A stretch of 64,000 nucleotides of DNA, taken from the NCBI RefSeq assembly GCF_000295095.1, contig NZ_JH806632.1, positions 1,175,696 through 1,239,695 on the forward strand, in the 5' to 3' direction. The notes beneath the pieces are model-generated. The model saw only the letters and a program-made list of their open reading frames with translations. It searched no databases and had not been told where the DNA came from. Within the stretch, counting starts at the first letter, position 1. Every line of letters begins with the position of its first letter. This DNA is from Actinomyces timonensis DSM 23838. Its GTDB lineage: Bacteria; Actinomycetota; Actinomycetes; Actinomycetales; Actinomycetaceae. Positions 1-9,885 of this stretch are shown one piece after another. Both the position numbers and the translations under genes were made by a program.

Positions 1-1
1 C

Positions 2-1015
2 CTGGCCGTGGCCCGCGCCGGCGCCGGCACCAACAACATCCCGGTCGACGAGTTCACCGAGCGCGGCGTCCCCGTGTTCAACACCCCCGGCGCCAACGCC
101 AACGCCGTCAAGGAGCTCGTCCTGGCGGGCCTGTTCATCGCCTCGCGCAACCTCATCCCCGCCGCGCGCTTCGCCCACACCCTCACCGGCGACGTCGCCG
201 AGATGGCCAAGGCCGTCGAGGCAGGCAAGAAGCAGTTCGTCGGCTTCGAGCTGCCCGGCCGCACGCTCGGCGTCGTCGGCCTGGGCGCCATCGGCGTGCA
301 GGTCGCCAACGCGGCGCTGGGCCTGGGCCTGCGCGTCATCGGCTACGACCCGGCCATCAGCGTCGAGTCCGCCTGGCACCTGAGCGCCGAGGTGGAGCGC
401 GCCGAGTCCATGGAGGAGGTCTTCAAGCGGGCCGACATCCTCACCGTCCACGTCCCGCTCCTGGAGTCCACGCGCGGCCTGGTGTCCACCCAGCGCGTCG
501 GCCTCATGAAGGAGACCGCCGTCATCCTCAACTTCGCCCGCGCCGAGATCGTCGACGAGGCCGCCGTCGTCGCCGCCCTCGACGAGGAGACCCTGGGCGG
601 CTACGTCTGCGACTTCCCCTCGCCGGCCGTCCACAAGCACCCCCGCTGCATCTCCCTGCCGCACCTGGGCGCCTCCACCAAGGAGGCCGAGCGCAACTGC
701 GCCATCATGGCCGCTAACTCCCTGCGCGGCTACCTGGAGGACGGCCAGATCCACAACTCCGTCAACCTCCCCGAGGCGGTGATGGCCCGCGCCGAGGGCA
801 CCCACCGGCTCGTCATCGTCAACCGGAACGTGCCCAACATGGTCGGCCAGGTCTCCACCCTCGTCGCCGGGCACGGCCAGAACATCGCCAACCTGCTCAA
901 CAAGTCCCGGGGCGACCTCGCCGTCACCCTCGTCGACGTCGAGGGCGACCCCGCCCCCGGTGTCCTCGCCGAGCTCCTCGCGATCGACGGCGTGCTGTCC
1001 GCCCGCTGCGTCTGA
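2..1015 (+). CDS. serA: D-3-phosphoglycerate dehydrogenase, 5' truncated by window edge
   Basis: The frame is open from base 2, so the real start lies upstream of the window. The protein oxidises 3-phosphoglycerate to 3-phosphohydroxypyruvate, the first step of serine synthesis. Visible features are the substrate-binding ARAGAGTNN segment at the N-terminus, the NAD-binding Rossmann motif VVGLGAIGVQVAN near residue 90, the LNFARAEIVDE loop and the PHLGASTKEAE segment with the catalytic-site His. A C-terminal ACT-like domain (about the last 75 residues, starting near RLVIVNRN) follows directly, so this is the short SerA type of about 390 residues without the intervening ASB domain. The usual Gly in the NTARGG loop is Ala here. 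The ACT domain suggests feedback control by serine or a related amino acid, which is known for the family and not shown here. Confidence 0.93.
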   Translation: MAVARAGAGTNNIPVDEFTERGVPVFNTPGANANAVKELVLAGLFIASRNLIPAARFAHTLTGDVAEMAKAVEAGKKQFVGFELPGRTLGVVGLGAIGVQVANAALGLGLRVIGYDPAISVESAWHLSAEVERAESMEEVFKRADILTVHVPLLESTRGLVSTQRVGLMKETAVILNFARAEIVDEAAVVAALDEETLGGYVCDFPSPAVHKHPRCISLPHLGASTKEAERNCAIMAANSLRGYLEDGQIHNSVNLPEAVMARAEGTHRLVIVNRNVPNMVGQVSTLVAGHGQNIANLLNKSRGDLAVTLVDVEGDPAPGVLAELLAIDGVLSARCV

Positions 1016-1077
1016 GCCGCGGGCAACTGCCGGCCTAGTCCCGCCCGCCCGCCCCGCGGATCGGGCAGGATGGAGGA

Positions 1078-2457
1078 ATGCGGCTCGTCGGCGACCTGAA
1101 GGACCTGGGGACAACCCGCGCCTTCCGCATCCTGCTGGGCGTGCGCCTCATCTCCCAGACCGGTGACGGCCTCGTCCAGGCTGGCCTGGCCACGCTGTTC
1201 TTCTTCGCGCCTCAGAACATGACCAGTGCGGCCGGGGTGGCCCTCGCCCTGGTGGTCATGCTCCTGCCCTTCAGCATCGTCGGGCCCTTCACCGGGCCCT
1301 TCATCGACCGCTGGCGGCGTCGCCAGATCATCTTGTACGGCAACCTGGCACGCGCCGGCCTCATCGGCGCGACCGCCGTCGCGCTCTACCTGGCCGGGAT
1401 CGGCCCGGTGGTCTACGTCCTCGTGCTCGTGGTCATGGGGATCAACCGCTTCCTCCTGGCCGTGCTCTCCGCAGGGCTCCCCCAGATCATCAGCCCCGCG
1501 CGGCTGCTCACCGCCAACTCCATCGTGCCGACCCTCGGGGGCGCCGCCAGCGCTATCGGCGCGATCATCGGCGTCGTTCTGCGCCTCCTCCTGCCCGCGG
1601 GCACGGCGCAGGACACTGCGAGCCTGCTCAGCGCCGTCGCCATGTACGCCCTGGCCGCGCTCCTCGTCACGCGCCTCGCCCCCGGGGAGCTCGGCCCCTC
1701 GCGGCTGCCCAGCAGCGCCGACGACGGCGCGCCCGCCCCAGCAGGGCCCGCCCCAGGAGGGCCCGCCCCGGCTCTCAGCACCCGGGCTGCTGACGGCGCC
1801 AGCACGCTCGGCGCCGCCCTCACCTCGACAGCCTCTGACCTGGCCGCCGCGATCCGCTACCTCGTGCGCCGCGGCACCCCCGCTCTCGCACTGGGCACGA
1901 TGGCCCTGCACCGCTTCGTCTACGGCATGGAGCTCATCACCATCATCCTGGCCAGCCGCAATCTCCTGGCCGCCGACGGCGATGCCGACGCGGGGCTGGC
2001 GAACTTCGGGGCCCTCATGGGGGCGATGCTCGCCGGCCATTTCCTCGCCGTCATCCTCACCCCCATCGCCCATGAGCGGATCACGCCCGCCGCCTGGGTC
2101 GTCACCTGCCTCCTCGGCGGGACGGCCGGGCAAGTGCTCATCGCCGCCACCCACGCGCGGATCCCCTTCATGGTGGGGCTCTTCATCTTCGGGGTCGGTG
2201 TGCAGAGAGCGAAGATCGCCGTCGACACGATCGTCCAGTCGGATGCCGCCGACGCCTTCCGCGGCCGTGCCTTCTCCATCTACGACGTGCTGTTCAACAC
2301 CGCCGAGTGCCTCGCGGCCGGCGTCGCCGTGCTCATCCTCCCCGACGGAGGATGGTCGCGGCCCGTGCAGATCGGCCTGGTGGCGATGGTGCTCGCCGTC
2401 GTCGCCGGCTACCGCTCCGGAGTGCGCGCCCTCGGGGGCCGCCCCCGGCCCGCTTAG
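1078..2457 (+). CDS. MFS transporter
   Basis: A 459-residue membrane protein with about twelve hydrophobic segments and the loop motif FIDRWRRRQ after TM2, typical of the major facilitator superfamily. A Pro/Ala/Gly-rich cytoplasmic loop of about 50 residues splits the two halves (around residues 205-255). The substrate cannot be read from sequence; the architecture resembles drug or small-molecule efflux permeases of actinobacteria. A GGAGG sequence lies only one or two bases before the ATG, so the start may be slightly further downstream. It stands alone after serA, about 60 bases from its stop, and converges on the PEP carboxykinase gene with 24 bases between stop codons. Confidence 0.8.
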   Translation: MRLVGDLKDLGTTRAFRILLGVRLISQTGDGLVQAGLATLFFFAPQNMTSAAGVALALVVMLLPFSIVGPFTGPFIDRWRRRQIILYGNLARAGLIGATAVALYLAGIGPVVYVLVLVVMGINRFLLAVLSAGLPQIISPARLLTANSIVPTLGGAASAIGAIIGVVLRLLLPAGTAQDTASLLSAVAMYALAALLVTRLAPGELGPSRLPSSADDGAPAPAGPAPGGPAPALSTRAADGASTLGAALTSTASDLAAAIRYLVRRGTPALALGTMALHRFVYGMELITIILASRNLLAADGDADAGLANFGALMGAMLAGHFLAVILTPIAHERITPAAWVVTCLLGGTAGQVLIAATHARIPFMVGLFIFGVGVQRAKIAVDTIVQSDAADAFRGRAFSIYDVLFNTAECLAAGVAVLILPDGGWSRPVQIGLVAMVLAVVAGYRSGVRALGGRPRPA

Positions 2458-2481
2458 AGGGTCAGGGGCGGCTCTCCCTTC

Positions 2482-5400
2482 TCAGGCCAGATCGGGCTGG
2501 AGGCCGAGCGTGCCCACGAGCGAGGCCCGGTAGGCGTCCGAGCCCACCCGCTCGCGCCAGGCGCGGGCCGCCGCGAGCCGGGACTCGACACCCAGGCGCT
2601 CCACCGGCACCTCGTTGCCCTCGGTGGTGAGGAAGCGCGTGAGGCCCGCGATCGCGCCGTCGGCCACCGCGACATCCCGGCGGACCTTGGCGTCCACGCG
2701 CGCGGCGTACCAGTCGGAGGCGAGGATCGCCTCGCGGTCGAACAGGGCCCGGAACTCCGGGCTCGCCAGCGTCCAGCCCTCGCGGGAGACGCCGTCGGCC
2801 ATGATCTCCAGCAGGGCGCGCAGCGGCGGCACCGCCTGCTCGATCGAGCCATCGGCCACGTACTTGCGGGCCACCACCTCATGGGTGGTGACGATGACCT
2901 CGATGGAGTCGGCGAAGACCTCCGGGTCCTGCAGCTCGGGGCGCAGCATCTCCTTGGTGAAGACCACATCCGGGTGCAGGAAGATCCGCCCGAAGAACGT
3001 CGAGGCGAAGGCCTGGTTCATGCGGTAGCCGAGGCGCGAGGCCTGGATGGTGCGCCCGTCGAAGACGTAGTCCTCCATCTTCTCCAGGTAGCCCGCCTCG
3101 ATGAGCCGGTGGGCGTCGCGCTCGTCGGGCTCCATGCGGGAGAAGATCTCCGGGACGAGCATGGAGATGTCGTGAGCGACCTTCACCTTCGGGCCGATGT
3201 AGCCGGCCGAGGACAGCCACCCGTCGTAGCCGCTGAGCGCGTAGGACAGCAGCGCCGCGTTGAGGTCGTAGACCGGGGGAAGGGCGTTGAACGGGGACTT
3301 CGTCAGCGCGCCCTCGCTGCCCGCGCCCGTCGTCGACGGCGACTTGCCGGTCATCGAGGAGATGAACTCCATGAACAGCTCGGGCAGCTCCATGAAATGC
3401 AGGGGGTTGTAGGCGCACAGGGCCGGCACGCCCGGCTCCGGCGGGTTGTTGCGCCGCCCGGCCGCCACCACATCCACGCTGTGGCGAATCGGCTCGTCCA
3501 GGGGGACACCGGCGTAGAGGTGGCTGGCCAGCTCGGCCAGGCGCACATGCTCAGGCGAGGCGATATCCGGGCGCACCTGCAGGTAGCGCGGGTTCTTCGT
3601 GGGGGTGCCGCCGACGAGCCGGGGATTCGCGGTGGACACCCAGTAGGTCTCATGGCCGGCGTCCGGGCCGTCCGGCAGGGCCGCCGCGCGGCGCACCAGG
3701 TCCTGCATGGGCTCGGTGAACTCGGACAGTCCCGGGGCGTCCTCCGCCATCGCTCGGGCGTCCGCCGGGGTGAGCGGCTGGAAATTGGAGATGAACAGGC
3801 CCGTGCCGGACATGTCCGACTCCGTCTGCTTGTCATAGCCGCGCACGATCGCGTCATCGGGGCGCTGGAAGAGCAGGCTCTCGCAGTTGGTGACGTACTT
3901 GCGGCTGAGGCCTGTGGCCTCCCCTGCGTCGCCTTCCAGGGCGGGGGCCACCGTCGAGGCGGTGATGTCATCCTCCGTCTGCACCTTGGCCGCCGCGGCG
4001 AAGTCCGGGCGCAGCGAGAACAGCCGCCAGGCGCCGTCGTCATCGAAGCCCACGCGCAGCATGTTCACCTTGACGGTGTCCCCGTCCAGGCGCAGCGAGT
4101 TGGCTTGGCGCCCGTTCATGACCCCCACGGAGAAGTGCGAGCGCCAGTCGCCGCCCCACTCCGGACGGTAGTAGCGCTTGACCGTGAAGATGAGCTCCTT
4201 GATATGGGCCGGGATCGACTCCAGGAACGCGTTGTACTCGGCCGTGTACATCTCCGACGGCGTCAGCAGCTTGATGACACTGCCCAGGCTGCGGCGCTCG
4301 GAGAGGATCGGCCGGTGGTCCGAGCTCTTGTTGGCCTCGTCGACGAAGCGGTCGGTGTAGTCGCCGTCGAGGATCTCCTGGACGGCGTCGAAGTCCTTCT
4401 CGACGTCCGCGATATAGGCCTCGCCGAACACGAAGGCGTCGAGGATCGACTTGGAGATCTCCGACTTCCCGCCGCCCGAGACCGTGGCCGGCTTGTGCAG
4501 CTGCGTGTGCCAGGGGGCGGTGCCGATCATGTGCCACTGCTTGGGATTGCCCACCGCTGCCTTGCAGTGGACCTGGTATCCCGACGGCGTCACGTAGGTG
4601 CGCCCCGCCAGCAGCGGGATCGAGTGCTCGCCGGCGTCATCCGCCCACTGGATCGTGCGGGTGAGCATCGAGTAGAACGCCCCGCCGGGCACGAGCACGA
4701 CGGCGTCGTCGAGCAGGTCGCGGGCGTGCCCCTCGGGCAGGAGCTCGAAGCGCCCGGGGTTGGCCTCCATGACCGCGGCGACCGTCGTGCCCTCGGGCGT
4801 GTGGACGTCGCGGAACTCGCGGCCCAGGTCGTAGCGCGGGAAGGCGATCGCGCCACCGGCGTGCTCCTCCTCCACGCAGCCGAAGAGGTTGGCCGAGTAC
4901 CCGATCTGGGTCTTGACCTCCTTCTTGCAGTAGCCGAAGTAGTTGTCCGCGATGACGGTGACGATGACGCCGCGCTCGTCGCGGGCCACGCACTTGAAGG
5001 CCTTGCCGCCGTTGTAGAGCTCGTCGGCGGACTGGTAGCACATGCCGTCGCGGCGCTGGCGCTCCGTGGCCTCCTCCCACGAGGGCAGGCCGAGCTCCTT
5101 CTTCGTCAGGCGGGTCAGGTGCGGGGCAAGGATGACGCAGCCGGTGTGGCCCGTCCACGTGCCCGGCTCCAGGGAGGCGTCGTTCTCCGGCAGGTACGGG
5201 TCACCGCCGTTGCCGAAGATCCCCTCGACGAAGTCGAGGTTGGACACGAGCCCGCCCGGGGCGATGAAGCGGATCTCCATGGAGCGGGCGTCGGAGAAGC
5301 CCGGGACCTCCGGCACGACGATGGGCCGCAGGAGGAGGGACACGAAGCAGTGGGCGCGCTCGGCCTGCGGGCGATCGGCCGTCCAGGGCAGGGCGAGCAG

Positions 5401-5949
5401 ATCGGCCGGGGCGTCGACGGCGCGCTCCAGGAGGCGCCCGAAGACCTCCTTGGGCACGGCGATCTTGTCGTCCGGAATGGGCAGGCCGCCCTCGGCCACG
5501 TGGAAGACGCCCGCCGTCGTGCGCCGGTCATTGCGCGGGTTGTGCAGAACCCCTTGCAGGACGCGGTAGGACTCGACGTAGTCGGAGACGAAGCGGTTGC
5601 CGTCCGCCGGCAAGGACAGCGCCTGGGCGATGCCGGGCTGGTCGAGGACGAAGGTGGCCCGGGGCAGGCGCGCGCTGGTGCCGGTGCCGGTGCCGGACAG
5701 GTAGGAGTCGAGGAAGTCCTGGATGCGGTGGTCCGCCGCGCAGTGGCGGTTGGCCAGGCGGCGGGAGAGCTCGCGCTCGCGGGCGATGATCGGGGAGACC
5801 AGCTGGTCGATCTCCGTGGACGTGGCGCCTGTGGGGCCGGGGATGCCCAGGAGCTGGAGTCGCAGGGAGATCGCCGCCCGCATGGCGTCGGTCGGGGTGG
5901 TGAGCGCGGTGGCGGGGAGCGGAGCGGAGGGGGTGGCGGCTGAGTCCAT
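2482..5949 (-). CDS. PPi-type phosphoenolpyruvate carboxykinase
   Basis: A 1155-residue soluble protein. Its size and the glycine-rich loop ATVSGGGKSEISKS (near residue 490) match the large pyrophosphate-dependent PEP carboxykinases described in Propionibacterium and Entamoeba (about 130 kDa), not the 600-residue GTP or 540-residue ATP enzymes. The reaction interconverts PEP, CO2 and phosphate with oxaloacetate and pyrophosphate, linking glycolysis to mixed-acid or succinate fermentation. The ATG at 5949 is the first in frame and gives the family length. The gene is monocistronic, faces the MFS gene at its 3' end, and is divergent from the penicillin-binding protein gene. Assignment rests on length and recognised motif; kinetics are inferred from the family. 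Confidence 0.82.
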   Translation of the reverse strand: MDSAATPSAPLPATALTTPTDAMRAAISLRLQLLGIPGPTGATSTEIDQLVSPIIARERELSRRLANRHCAADHRIQDFLDSYLSGTGTGTSARLPRATFVLDQPGIAQALSLPADGNRFVSDYVESYRVLQGVLHNPRNDRRTTAGVFHVAEGGLPIPDDKIAVPKEVFGRLLERAVDAPADLLALPWTADRPQAERAHCFVSLLLRPIVVPEVPGFSDARSMEIRFIAPGGLVSNLDFVEGIFGNGGDPYLPENDASLEPGTWTGHTGCVILAPHLTRLTKKELGLPSWEEATERQRRDGMCYQSADELYNGGKAFKCVARDERGVIVTVIADNYFGYCKKEVKTQIGYSANLFGCVEEEHAGGAIAFPRYDLGREFRDVHTPEGTTVAAVMEANPGRFELLPEGHARDLLDDAVVLVPGGAFYSMLTRTIQWADDAGEHSIPLLAGRTYVTPSGYQVHCKAAVGNPKQWHMIGTAPWHTQLHKPATVSGGGKSEISKSILDAFVFGEAYIADVEKDFDAVQEILDGDYTDRFVDEANKSSDHRPILSERRSLGSVIKLLTPSEMYTAEYNAFLESIPAHIKELIFTVKRYYRPEWGGDWRSHFSVGVMNGRQANSLRLDGDTVKVNMLRVGFDDDGAWRLFSLRPDFAAAAKVQTEDDITASTVAPALEGDAGEATGLSRKYVTNCESLLFQRPDDAIVRGYDKQTESDMSGTGLFISNFQPLTPADARAMAEDAPGLSEFTEPMQDLVRRAAALPDGPDAGHETYWVSTANPRLVGGTPTKNPRYLQVRPDIASPEHVRLAELASHLYAGVPLDEPIRHSVDVVAAGRRNNPPEPGVPALCAYNPLHFMELPELFMEFISSMTGKSPSTTGAGSEGALTKSPFNALPPVYDLNAALLSYALSGYDGWLSSAGYIGPKVKVAHDISMLVPEIFSRMEPDERDAHRLIEAGYLEKMEDYVFDGRTIQASRLGYRMNQAFASTFFGRIFLHPDVVFTKEMLRPELQDPEVFADSIEVIVTTHEVVARKYVADGSIEQAVPPLRALLEIMADGVSREGWTLASPEFRALFDREAILASDWYAARVDAKVRRDVAVADGAIAGLTRFLTTEGNEVPVERLGVESRLAAARAWRERVGSDAYRASLVGTLGLQPDLA

Positions 5950-6265
5950 GCCCCGAGCCTAGGCGCGTCAGGCGGGCGGCGGAGGGGTCCCACGGCCTAT
6001 TCCGCCCGGTCCAGCGGGAGCGGGCAGGATCCCACCGGATGTGACCGACGTCTGAGTGATAGGCGCCATAGGATGCCGTGGCCTGTAATAACGCCGATCA
6101 GAGGGGGCGCCGGGCGTGACGAGGCGACGCCGGGTCGTGATCCCATCGTCCTTCTCTTGCCCCCTGGGGGTACTTCCCGGCCATACTTGGAACCGCACGA
6201 TGGCTCGCTGGGCCCCCAGCCCTGAATCCCGGTGAGCCGACCGGCACTGCAGGAATGAGGAGCGC
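5950..6265. promoter_or_regulatory. Divergent intergenic region, PEPCK / PBP
   Basis: This 316-base region separates two divergent genes and must hold both promoters. I see no convincing open frame; the short minus-strand frames crossing it are antisense shadows of the PBP N-terminus. The part nearest the PBP start is less GC-rich and carries GAGGAG just before the GTG at 6266. I cannot assign specific -35/-10 boxes with confidence. Confidence 0.4.
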
Positions 6266-8704
6266 GTGACAGTCAACGCGAACCCAGGAGGCAATCGTCC
6301 CCACGGTGGCCGCCTCGCCCAGGCGGCCAGCTCCGGGAGGCAGGAGCGCGGCCGCAAGGCTCCCACGGGCGGCCGCGGCGCGCGCGACGCCCGGGCGGCC
6401 AAGAAGGCCGCCAGGGCCGCGGCGGCGAGCGCTGCCCCGGCCCCCAAGGGCCTGAGGAGGATCTTCAACTACCCCAGGCGCGGCAAGGGACCGATCCACC
6501 GCTGGATCCCGAGCTGGCGCTTCTGCCTGGGCTCCACCCTCCTCTTCATCGCAGCGGTGCTGGGCCTGTTCGTCTACGCCTACTCGACGATCAAGGTGCC
6601 CGAGCCCAGCGAGTTCGCCCAGGCGCAGACGACCACTGTCTACTACGCCGACGGCACCACCCAGATGGGGCAGTTCGCCGAGGTCAACCGCACGATCATC
6701 GATGCCTCGACGCTACCGTCCCATGTGGGCAACGCCGTCGTGGCCTCCGAGGATCGGAGCTTCTACACCAATAGCGGTGTGGACCCGAAGGGAATCCTGA
6801 GGGCCCTCGTCAACAACGCCAGTGGCGGGGGGACCCAGGGAGCCTCCACCCTCACCCAGCAGTACATCAAGAACTACTACGTCGATACGACCAGTTCCTA
6901 CACGGGCAAGTTCAAGCAGGCCATCATGGCCCTCAAGATCGACCGATCGAAGACCAAGGCGGAGATCCTCGGCTCCTATCTCAACACGGTGTACTTCGGC
7001 CGATCCGCCTACGGCATCGAGGCCGCCAGCCAGGCCTATTTCGGTCACCCGGCGTCCCAGATGACCTACTCCGAGTCCGCCCTTCTGGCTGGGATCCTTC
7101 CCGCGCCCAGCGCCTGGGACCCCGCGATCGACGAGGACCAGGCCCACGTCCGCTGGAACCGCGTGCTCGGCCTCATGCGCGATGACGGCTACATCACCCA
7201 GGCCGAGTACGATTCCGCGACCTTCCCCGCCACGATCGACGTCACCAACGACGAGACCTACAAGGGCCCCAACGGCTATCTCCTCCAGATGGTCCGCGAG
7301 GAACTCACGACGACGGCGGGGCTCACCGATCAGCAGATCGACACCGGCGGTCTGTCGATCGTCACCACGATCAACAAGACCGACCAGGACGCGGCCATCG
7401 CCGCAGTTCAGAGCCTGCCTGAGGGGTACTCGCCCAATCTGAGAGTCGGGTTGGTGTCGATCGACCCGAAGACCGGTGGCATCCTCGCTCTCTATGGGGG
7501 GAGCGACTACCTCACCGGAGGCTTGAACTCGTCCACGGGGGCCGTGGCCCAGGCCGGCTCGACCTTCAAGCCCTTCGCGCTCGTAGCCGCTCTGGAGAAT
7601 GGCGCCACCCTGGCCAACGGCTATCCGGGGACCTCGCCCATGACGATCGAGGGCCAGAAGTACGTCAACTTCGGCAACGCCCAGTTCAAATGGGCTAACC
7701 TCGTCACTGCCACCACCTATTCGGTGAACACGCCCTATCTTCAGCTGAATAAGGACGTGGGACCTGAGACCACCAACGAGGTGGCCACGAGGGCCGGGTA
7801 CCCGGAAGACACGGCGGGTATGAAGGATCCCAACACTCAGAGCGTGCTCGGCTCGGCCTCTCCGCACACGATCGATATCGCCACGGCCTACGCGACCTTC
7901 GCCTCGCAGGGCACGCGCCACCAGACGCATATCATCGCCTCGGCCAACGGCAAGAACGTGTCCTACACAGCGTCGACCAATGGTGAGAAGGTCTTCTCCG
8001 ACGGCGTCATGGCCGATGCCACCTATGCGATGCAGCAGGTGGTCAACGAGGGGTCCGGCACCACCGCGCTGCGGCTCGGACGGCCCGTCGCGGCCAAGAC
8101 GGGCTCCTCATCGGACAACAAGTCGGCCCAGTTCGTCGGCTACACCCCGCAGGTCGCCACGGCCGTGACGCTCTACCAGACGGGGGCCAATGGCGAGGAG
8201 GAGTCGATCACCCCGTGGGGCGAGTACTCCGAGATCACCGGCTCCACCTATCCGGCGGACATCTTCACCTCCTATATGGAGACCGCGCTGAACGGCCTGC
8301 CCGTCGAGCAGTTCCCGGATCGTACGGCCGAGTCCTACACACCGGGCTCCCTCGGCGGCGCCCAGGCGCCCGCGACCTCTGATGGCTCCTTCCCGACCCC
8401 GGAGCCGGAGGTCACCGTCCAGCCGGTCGAGCCGACGCAGGAGGCGCCGACCCAAGCCCCGAGCCAGGACAACCAGCGCGGGTTCACGCCCGAGCCCAAT
8501 CAGCAGGCCCCGACGCGCGGGCCGGGCGGGGGACCGAGCGGTGGGCCGCAGGACCCGGAGAAGGACAATGGTCGCGACGGCGGTTCCGGCAATGGCCTGC
8601 CGGAGAGGGGAGGCAAGTCGGATCAGCAGAGGAACGCCCCGCAGCGCGGTGCCTACTGGGATCCGCGCTGGGACCCGCGTTACTCCCCGGAACTCGCCTA
8701 CTGA
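6266..8704 (+). CDS. Class A penicillin-binding protein (transglycosylase/transpeptidase)
   Basis: An 812-residue bifunctional peptidoglycan synthase. Residues 1-85 are a basic Arg/Lys/Gly-rich cytoplasmic tail, followed by one membrane segment (about 90-112, FCLGSTLLFIAAVLGL). The GT51 glycosyltransferase domain has the catalytic ASEDRSFYTNSGVD motif and the GASTLTQQYIKN motif. The transpeptidase domain has the active-site STFK, then YSVN (SxN) and KTGSS. The last 120 residues are Pro/Gln/Gly-rich and probably disordered on the outside. The GTG start follows GAGGAG closely. It acts at the outer face of the membrane in cell wall growth. The position just upstream of the rpsF operon is common in actinobacteria, where ponA-like genes sit near this ribosomal block. 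Confidence 0.93.
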   Translation: MTVNANPGGNRPHGGRLAQAASSGRQERGRKAPTGGRGARDARAAKKAARAAAASAAPAPKGLRRIFNYPRRGKGPIHRWIPSWRFCLGSTLLFIAAVLGLFVYAYSTIKVPEPSEFAQAQTTTVYYADGTTQMGQFAEVNRTIIDASTLPSHVGNAVVASEDRSFYTNSGVDPKGILRALVNNASGGGTQGASTLTQQYIKNYYVDTTSSYTGKFKQAIMALKIDRSKTKAEILGSYLNTVYFGRSAYGIEAASQAYFGHPASQMTYSESALLAGILPAPSAWDPAIDEDQAHVRWNRVLGLMRDDGYITQAEYDSATFPATIDVTNDETYKGPNGYLLQMVREELTTTAGLTDQQIDTGGLSIVTTINKTDQDAAIAAVQSLPEGYSPNLRVGLVSIDPKTGGILALYGGSDYLTGGLNSSTGAVAQAGSTFKPFALVAALENGATLANGYPGTSPMTIEGQKYVNFGNAQFKWANLVTATTYSVNTPYLQLNKDVGPETTNEVATRAGYPEDTAGMKDPNTQSVLGSASPHTIDIATAYATFASQGTRHQTHIIASANGKNVSYTASTNGEKVFSDGVMADATYAMQQVVNEGSGTTALRLGRPVAAKTGSSSDNKSAQFVGYTPQVATAVTLYQTGANGEEESITPWGEYSEITGSTYPADIFTSYMETALNGLPVEQFPDRTAESYTPGSLGGAQAPATSDGSFPTPEPEVTVQPVEPTQEAPTQAPSQDNQRGFTPEPNQQAPTRGPGGGPSGGPQDPEKDNGRDGGSGNGLPERGGKSDQQRNAPQRGAYWDPRWDPRYSPELAY

Positions 8705-8860
8705 GGCCTGACGACGGCCCGGACCCCCGCACGTGTCGCACTGCACGACCGGGGGCCCGCCCCCGCCTTCCGGGCGGCGGCGGCCCTGGAGTAGGCTCAT
8801 GCCCCGGTGCGCTCTTGGGCGACCCCGCTCCGGCGGCGCGCCGCACGCATCAACCCTCCT

Positions 8861-8879
8861 GTCACGGAGAGACCGTGAC
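8861..8879 (+). promoter_or_regulatory. Hairpin in rpsF leader
   Basis: GTCACGG and CCGTGAC form a perfect 7-bp stem with a 5-base loop, ending about 30 bases before the rpsF start. Leaders of rpsF operons in many bacteria bind the S6:S18 dimer for autoregulation; whether this hairpin is that element is an inference from position, since I cannot confirm the bulged CCG signature. Confidence 0.3.
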
Positions 8880-8910
8880 CGCTTGAGACCAGAGGAGGTG
8901 GGTACCAAGC

Positions 8911-9198
8911 ATGCGTCATTACGAGATCATGATCATCCTCGACCCCGAGACGGACGAGCGCACCATCGCGCCGTCGCTCGAGAAGCTGCTGCAGGTCGTC
9001 CCCAGCAACGGGGGCACGGTCGACAAGGTCGACGTCTGGGGCAAGCGCCGTCTCGCGTACGACATCAAGAAGCGCTCCGAGGGCTTCTACGTCGTCGTCG
9101 ACATGACCACCACGCCCGAGATCGCCCAGGAGCTCGACCGCCAGCTCGGCCTCAACGAGACTGTCCTGCGCACCAAGCTCCTGCGTCCCGAGGCCTGA
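8911..9198 (+). CDS. rpsF: 30S ribosomal protein S6
   Basis: A 95-residue protein of normal S6 length beginning [12 protein letters not shown], with the conserved [15 protein letters not shown] segment and a C-terminal [12 protein letters not shown]6 binds S18 and the central domain of 16S rRNA in the small subunit platform. AGGAGGT lies 11 bases upstream. It is the first gene of the rpsF-ssb-rpsR-rplI operon, spaced 24 bases from ssb, a gene order conserved across bacteria. Confidence 0.97.
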   Translation: MRHYEIMIILDPETDERTIAPSLEKLLQVVPSNGGTVDKVDVWGKRRLAYDIKKRSEGFYVVVDMTTTPEIAQELDRQLGLNETVLRTKLLRPEA

Positions 9199-9222
9199 GC
9201 CAACTCAAGGGAAGGAAGCGAA

Positions 9223-9810
9223 ATGGCCGGCGACACCGTCATCACGATCATCGGTAACCTCACCGCGGACCCGGAGATGCGCTTCACCCCGTCGGGTGCG
9301 GCGGTCGCGTCCTTCACGATCGCGTCCACGCCGCGCACCTTCAACCGCCAGACCAATGAGTGGCAGGACGCGGAGACGCTGTTCATGCGCTGCTCGATCT
9401 GGCGCGACGCCGCGGAGAACGTCGCCGAGTCCCTGACCAAGGGCATGCGCGTCATCGCCCAGGGCCGTCTCCAGCAGCGCTCCTACACGGACCGTGAGGG
9501 CGCTCAGCGCACCGTCGTGGAGATGCAGGTCGATGAGATCGGCCCGTCACTGCGCCGCGCCAAGGCCCAGGTCACCCGCACGGGCGGCCAGGGTGGTTTC
9601 GGCGGCAACCAGGGCGGCGGCTACCAAGGCGGTCAGAACCAGGGCGGCCAGGGCGGATCCTGGAACAACAACCAGGGCGGCGGCCAGGGCTTCCAGGGAG
9701 GCCAGAATCAAGGCGGTCAGTCCGGCTACAACGCCCCCAGGGGCGGCGCCGCGGACGACCCATGGGCCACGGGCGGCTCCACCTCCTTCGGTGACGAGCC
9801 CCCGTTCTGA
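9223..9810 (+). CDS. ssb: Single-stranded DNA-binding protein
   Basis: A 195-residue SSB. Residues 1-110 form the OB fold ([17 protein letters not shown], then [18 protein letters not shown]), binding ssDNA during replication and repair as a tetramer. The linker (about 120-180) is a Gly/Gln/Asn-rich repeat of GGNQGG and GGQNQGG type and should be disordered. The C-terminus ends in the acidic tip GDEPPF, which recruits partner proteins. AAGGAAG precedes the ATG. Location between rpsF and rpsR is the standard arrangement. Confidence 0.97.
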   Translation: MAGDTVITIIGNLTADPEMRFTPSGAAVASFTIASTPRTFNRQTNEWQDAETLFMRCSIWRDAAENVAESLTKGMRVIAQGRLQQRSYTDREGAQRTVVEMQVDEIGPSLRRAKAQVTRTGGQGGFGGNQGGGYQGGQNQGGQGGSWNNNQGGGQGFQGGQNQGGQSGYNAPRGGAADDPWATGGSTSFGDEPPF

Positions 9811-9850
9811 GCCTCGCGCCCGTTCCCACACCCACAAACCAATCTCGTAT

Positions 9851-9867
9851 GAGCGCCGTCGGCGCTC
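9851..9867 (+). promoter_or_regulatory. Small hairpin between ssb and rpsR
   Basis: GAGCGCC and GGCGCTC pair as a 7-bp stem with a 3-base loop, about 20 bases before the rpsR start. It has no T-run, so it is more likely an mRNA processing or stabilising element than a terminator. Function is not shown. Confidence 0.3.
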
Positions 9868-9885
9868 GCAACAAGGAGTACCACT

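Noticed and set aside
2881-5943. 1020-codon open frame antisense to the PEP carboxykinase gene, and other frames over 400 codons such as 730-2154, 12878-15535 and 17901-19031
   Set aside because: Very high GC leaves few stop codons in off frames. These translations are Arg/Gly/Ala/Pro-rich, have no family motifs and lie across clear genes in the other frame.
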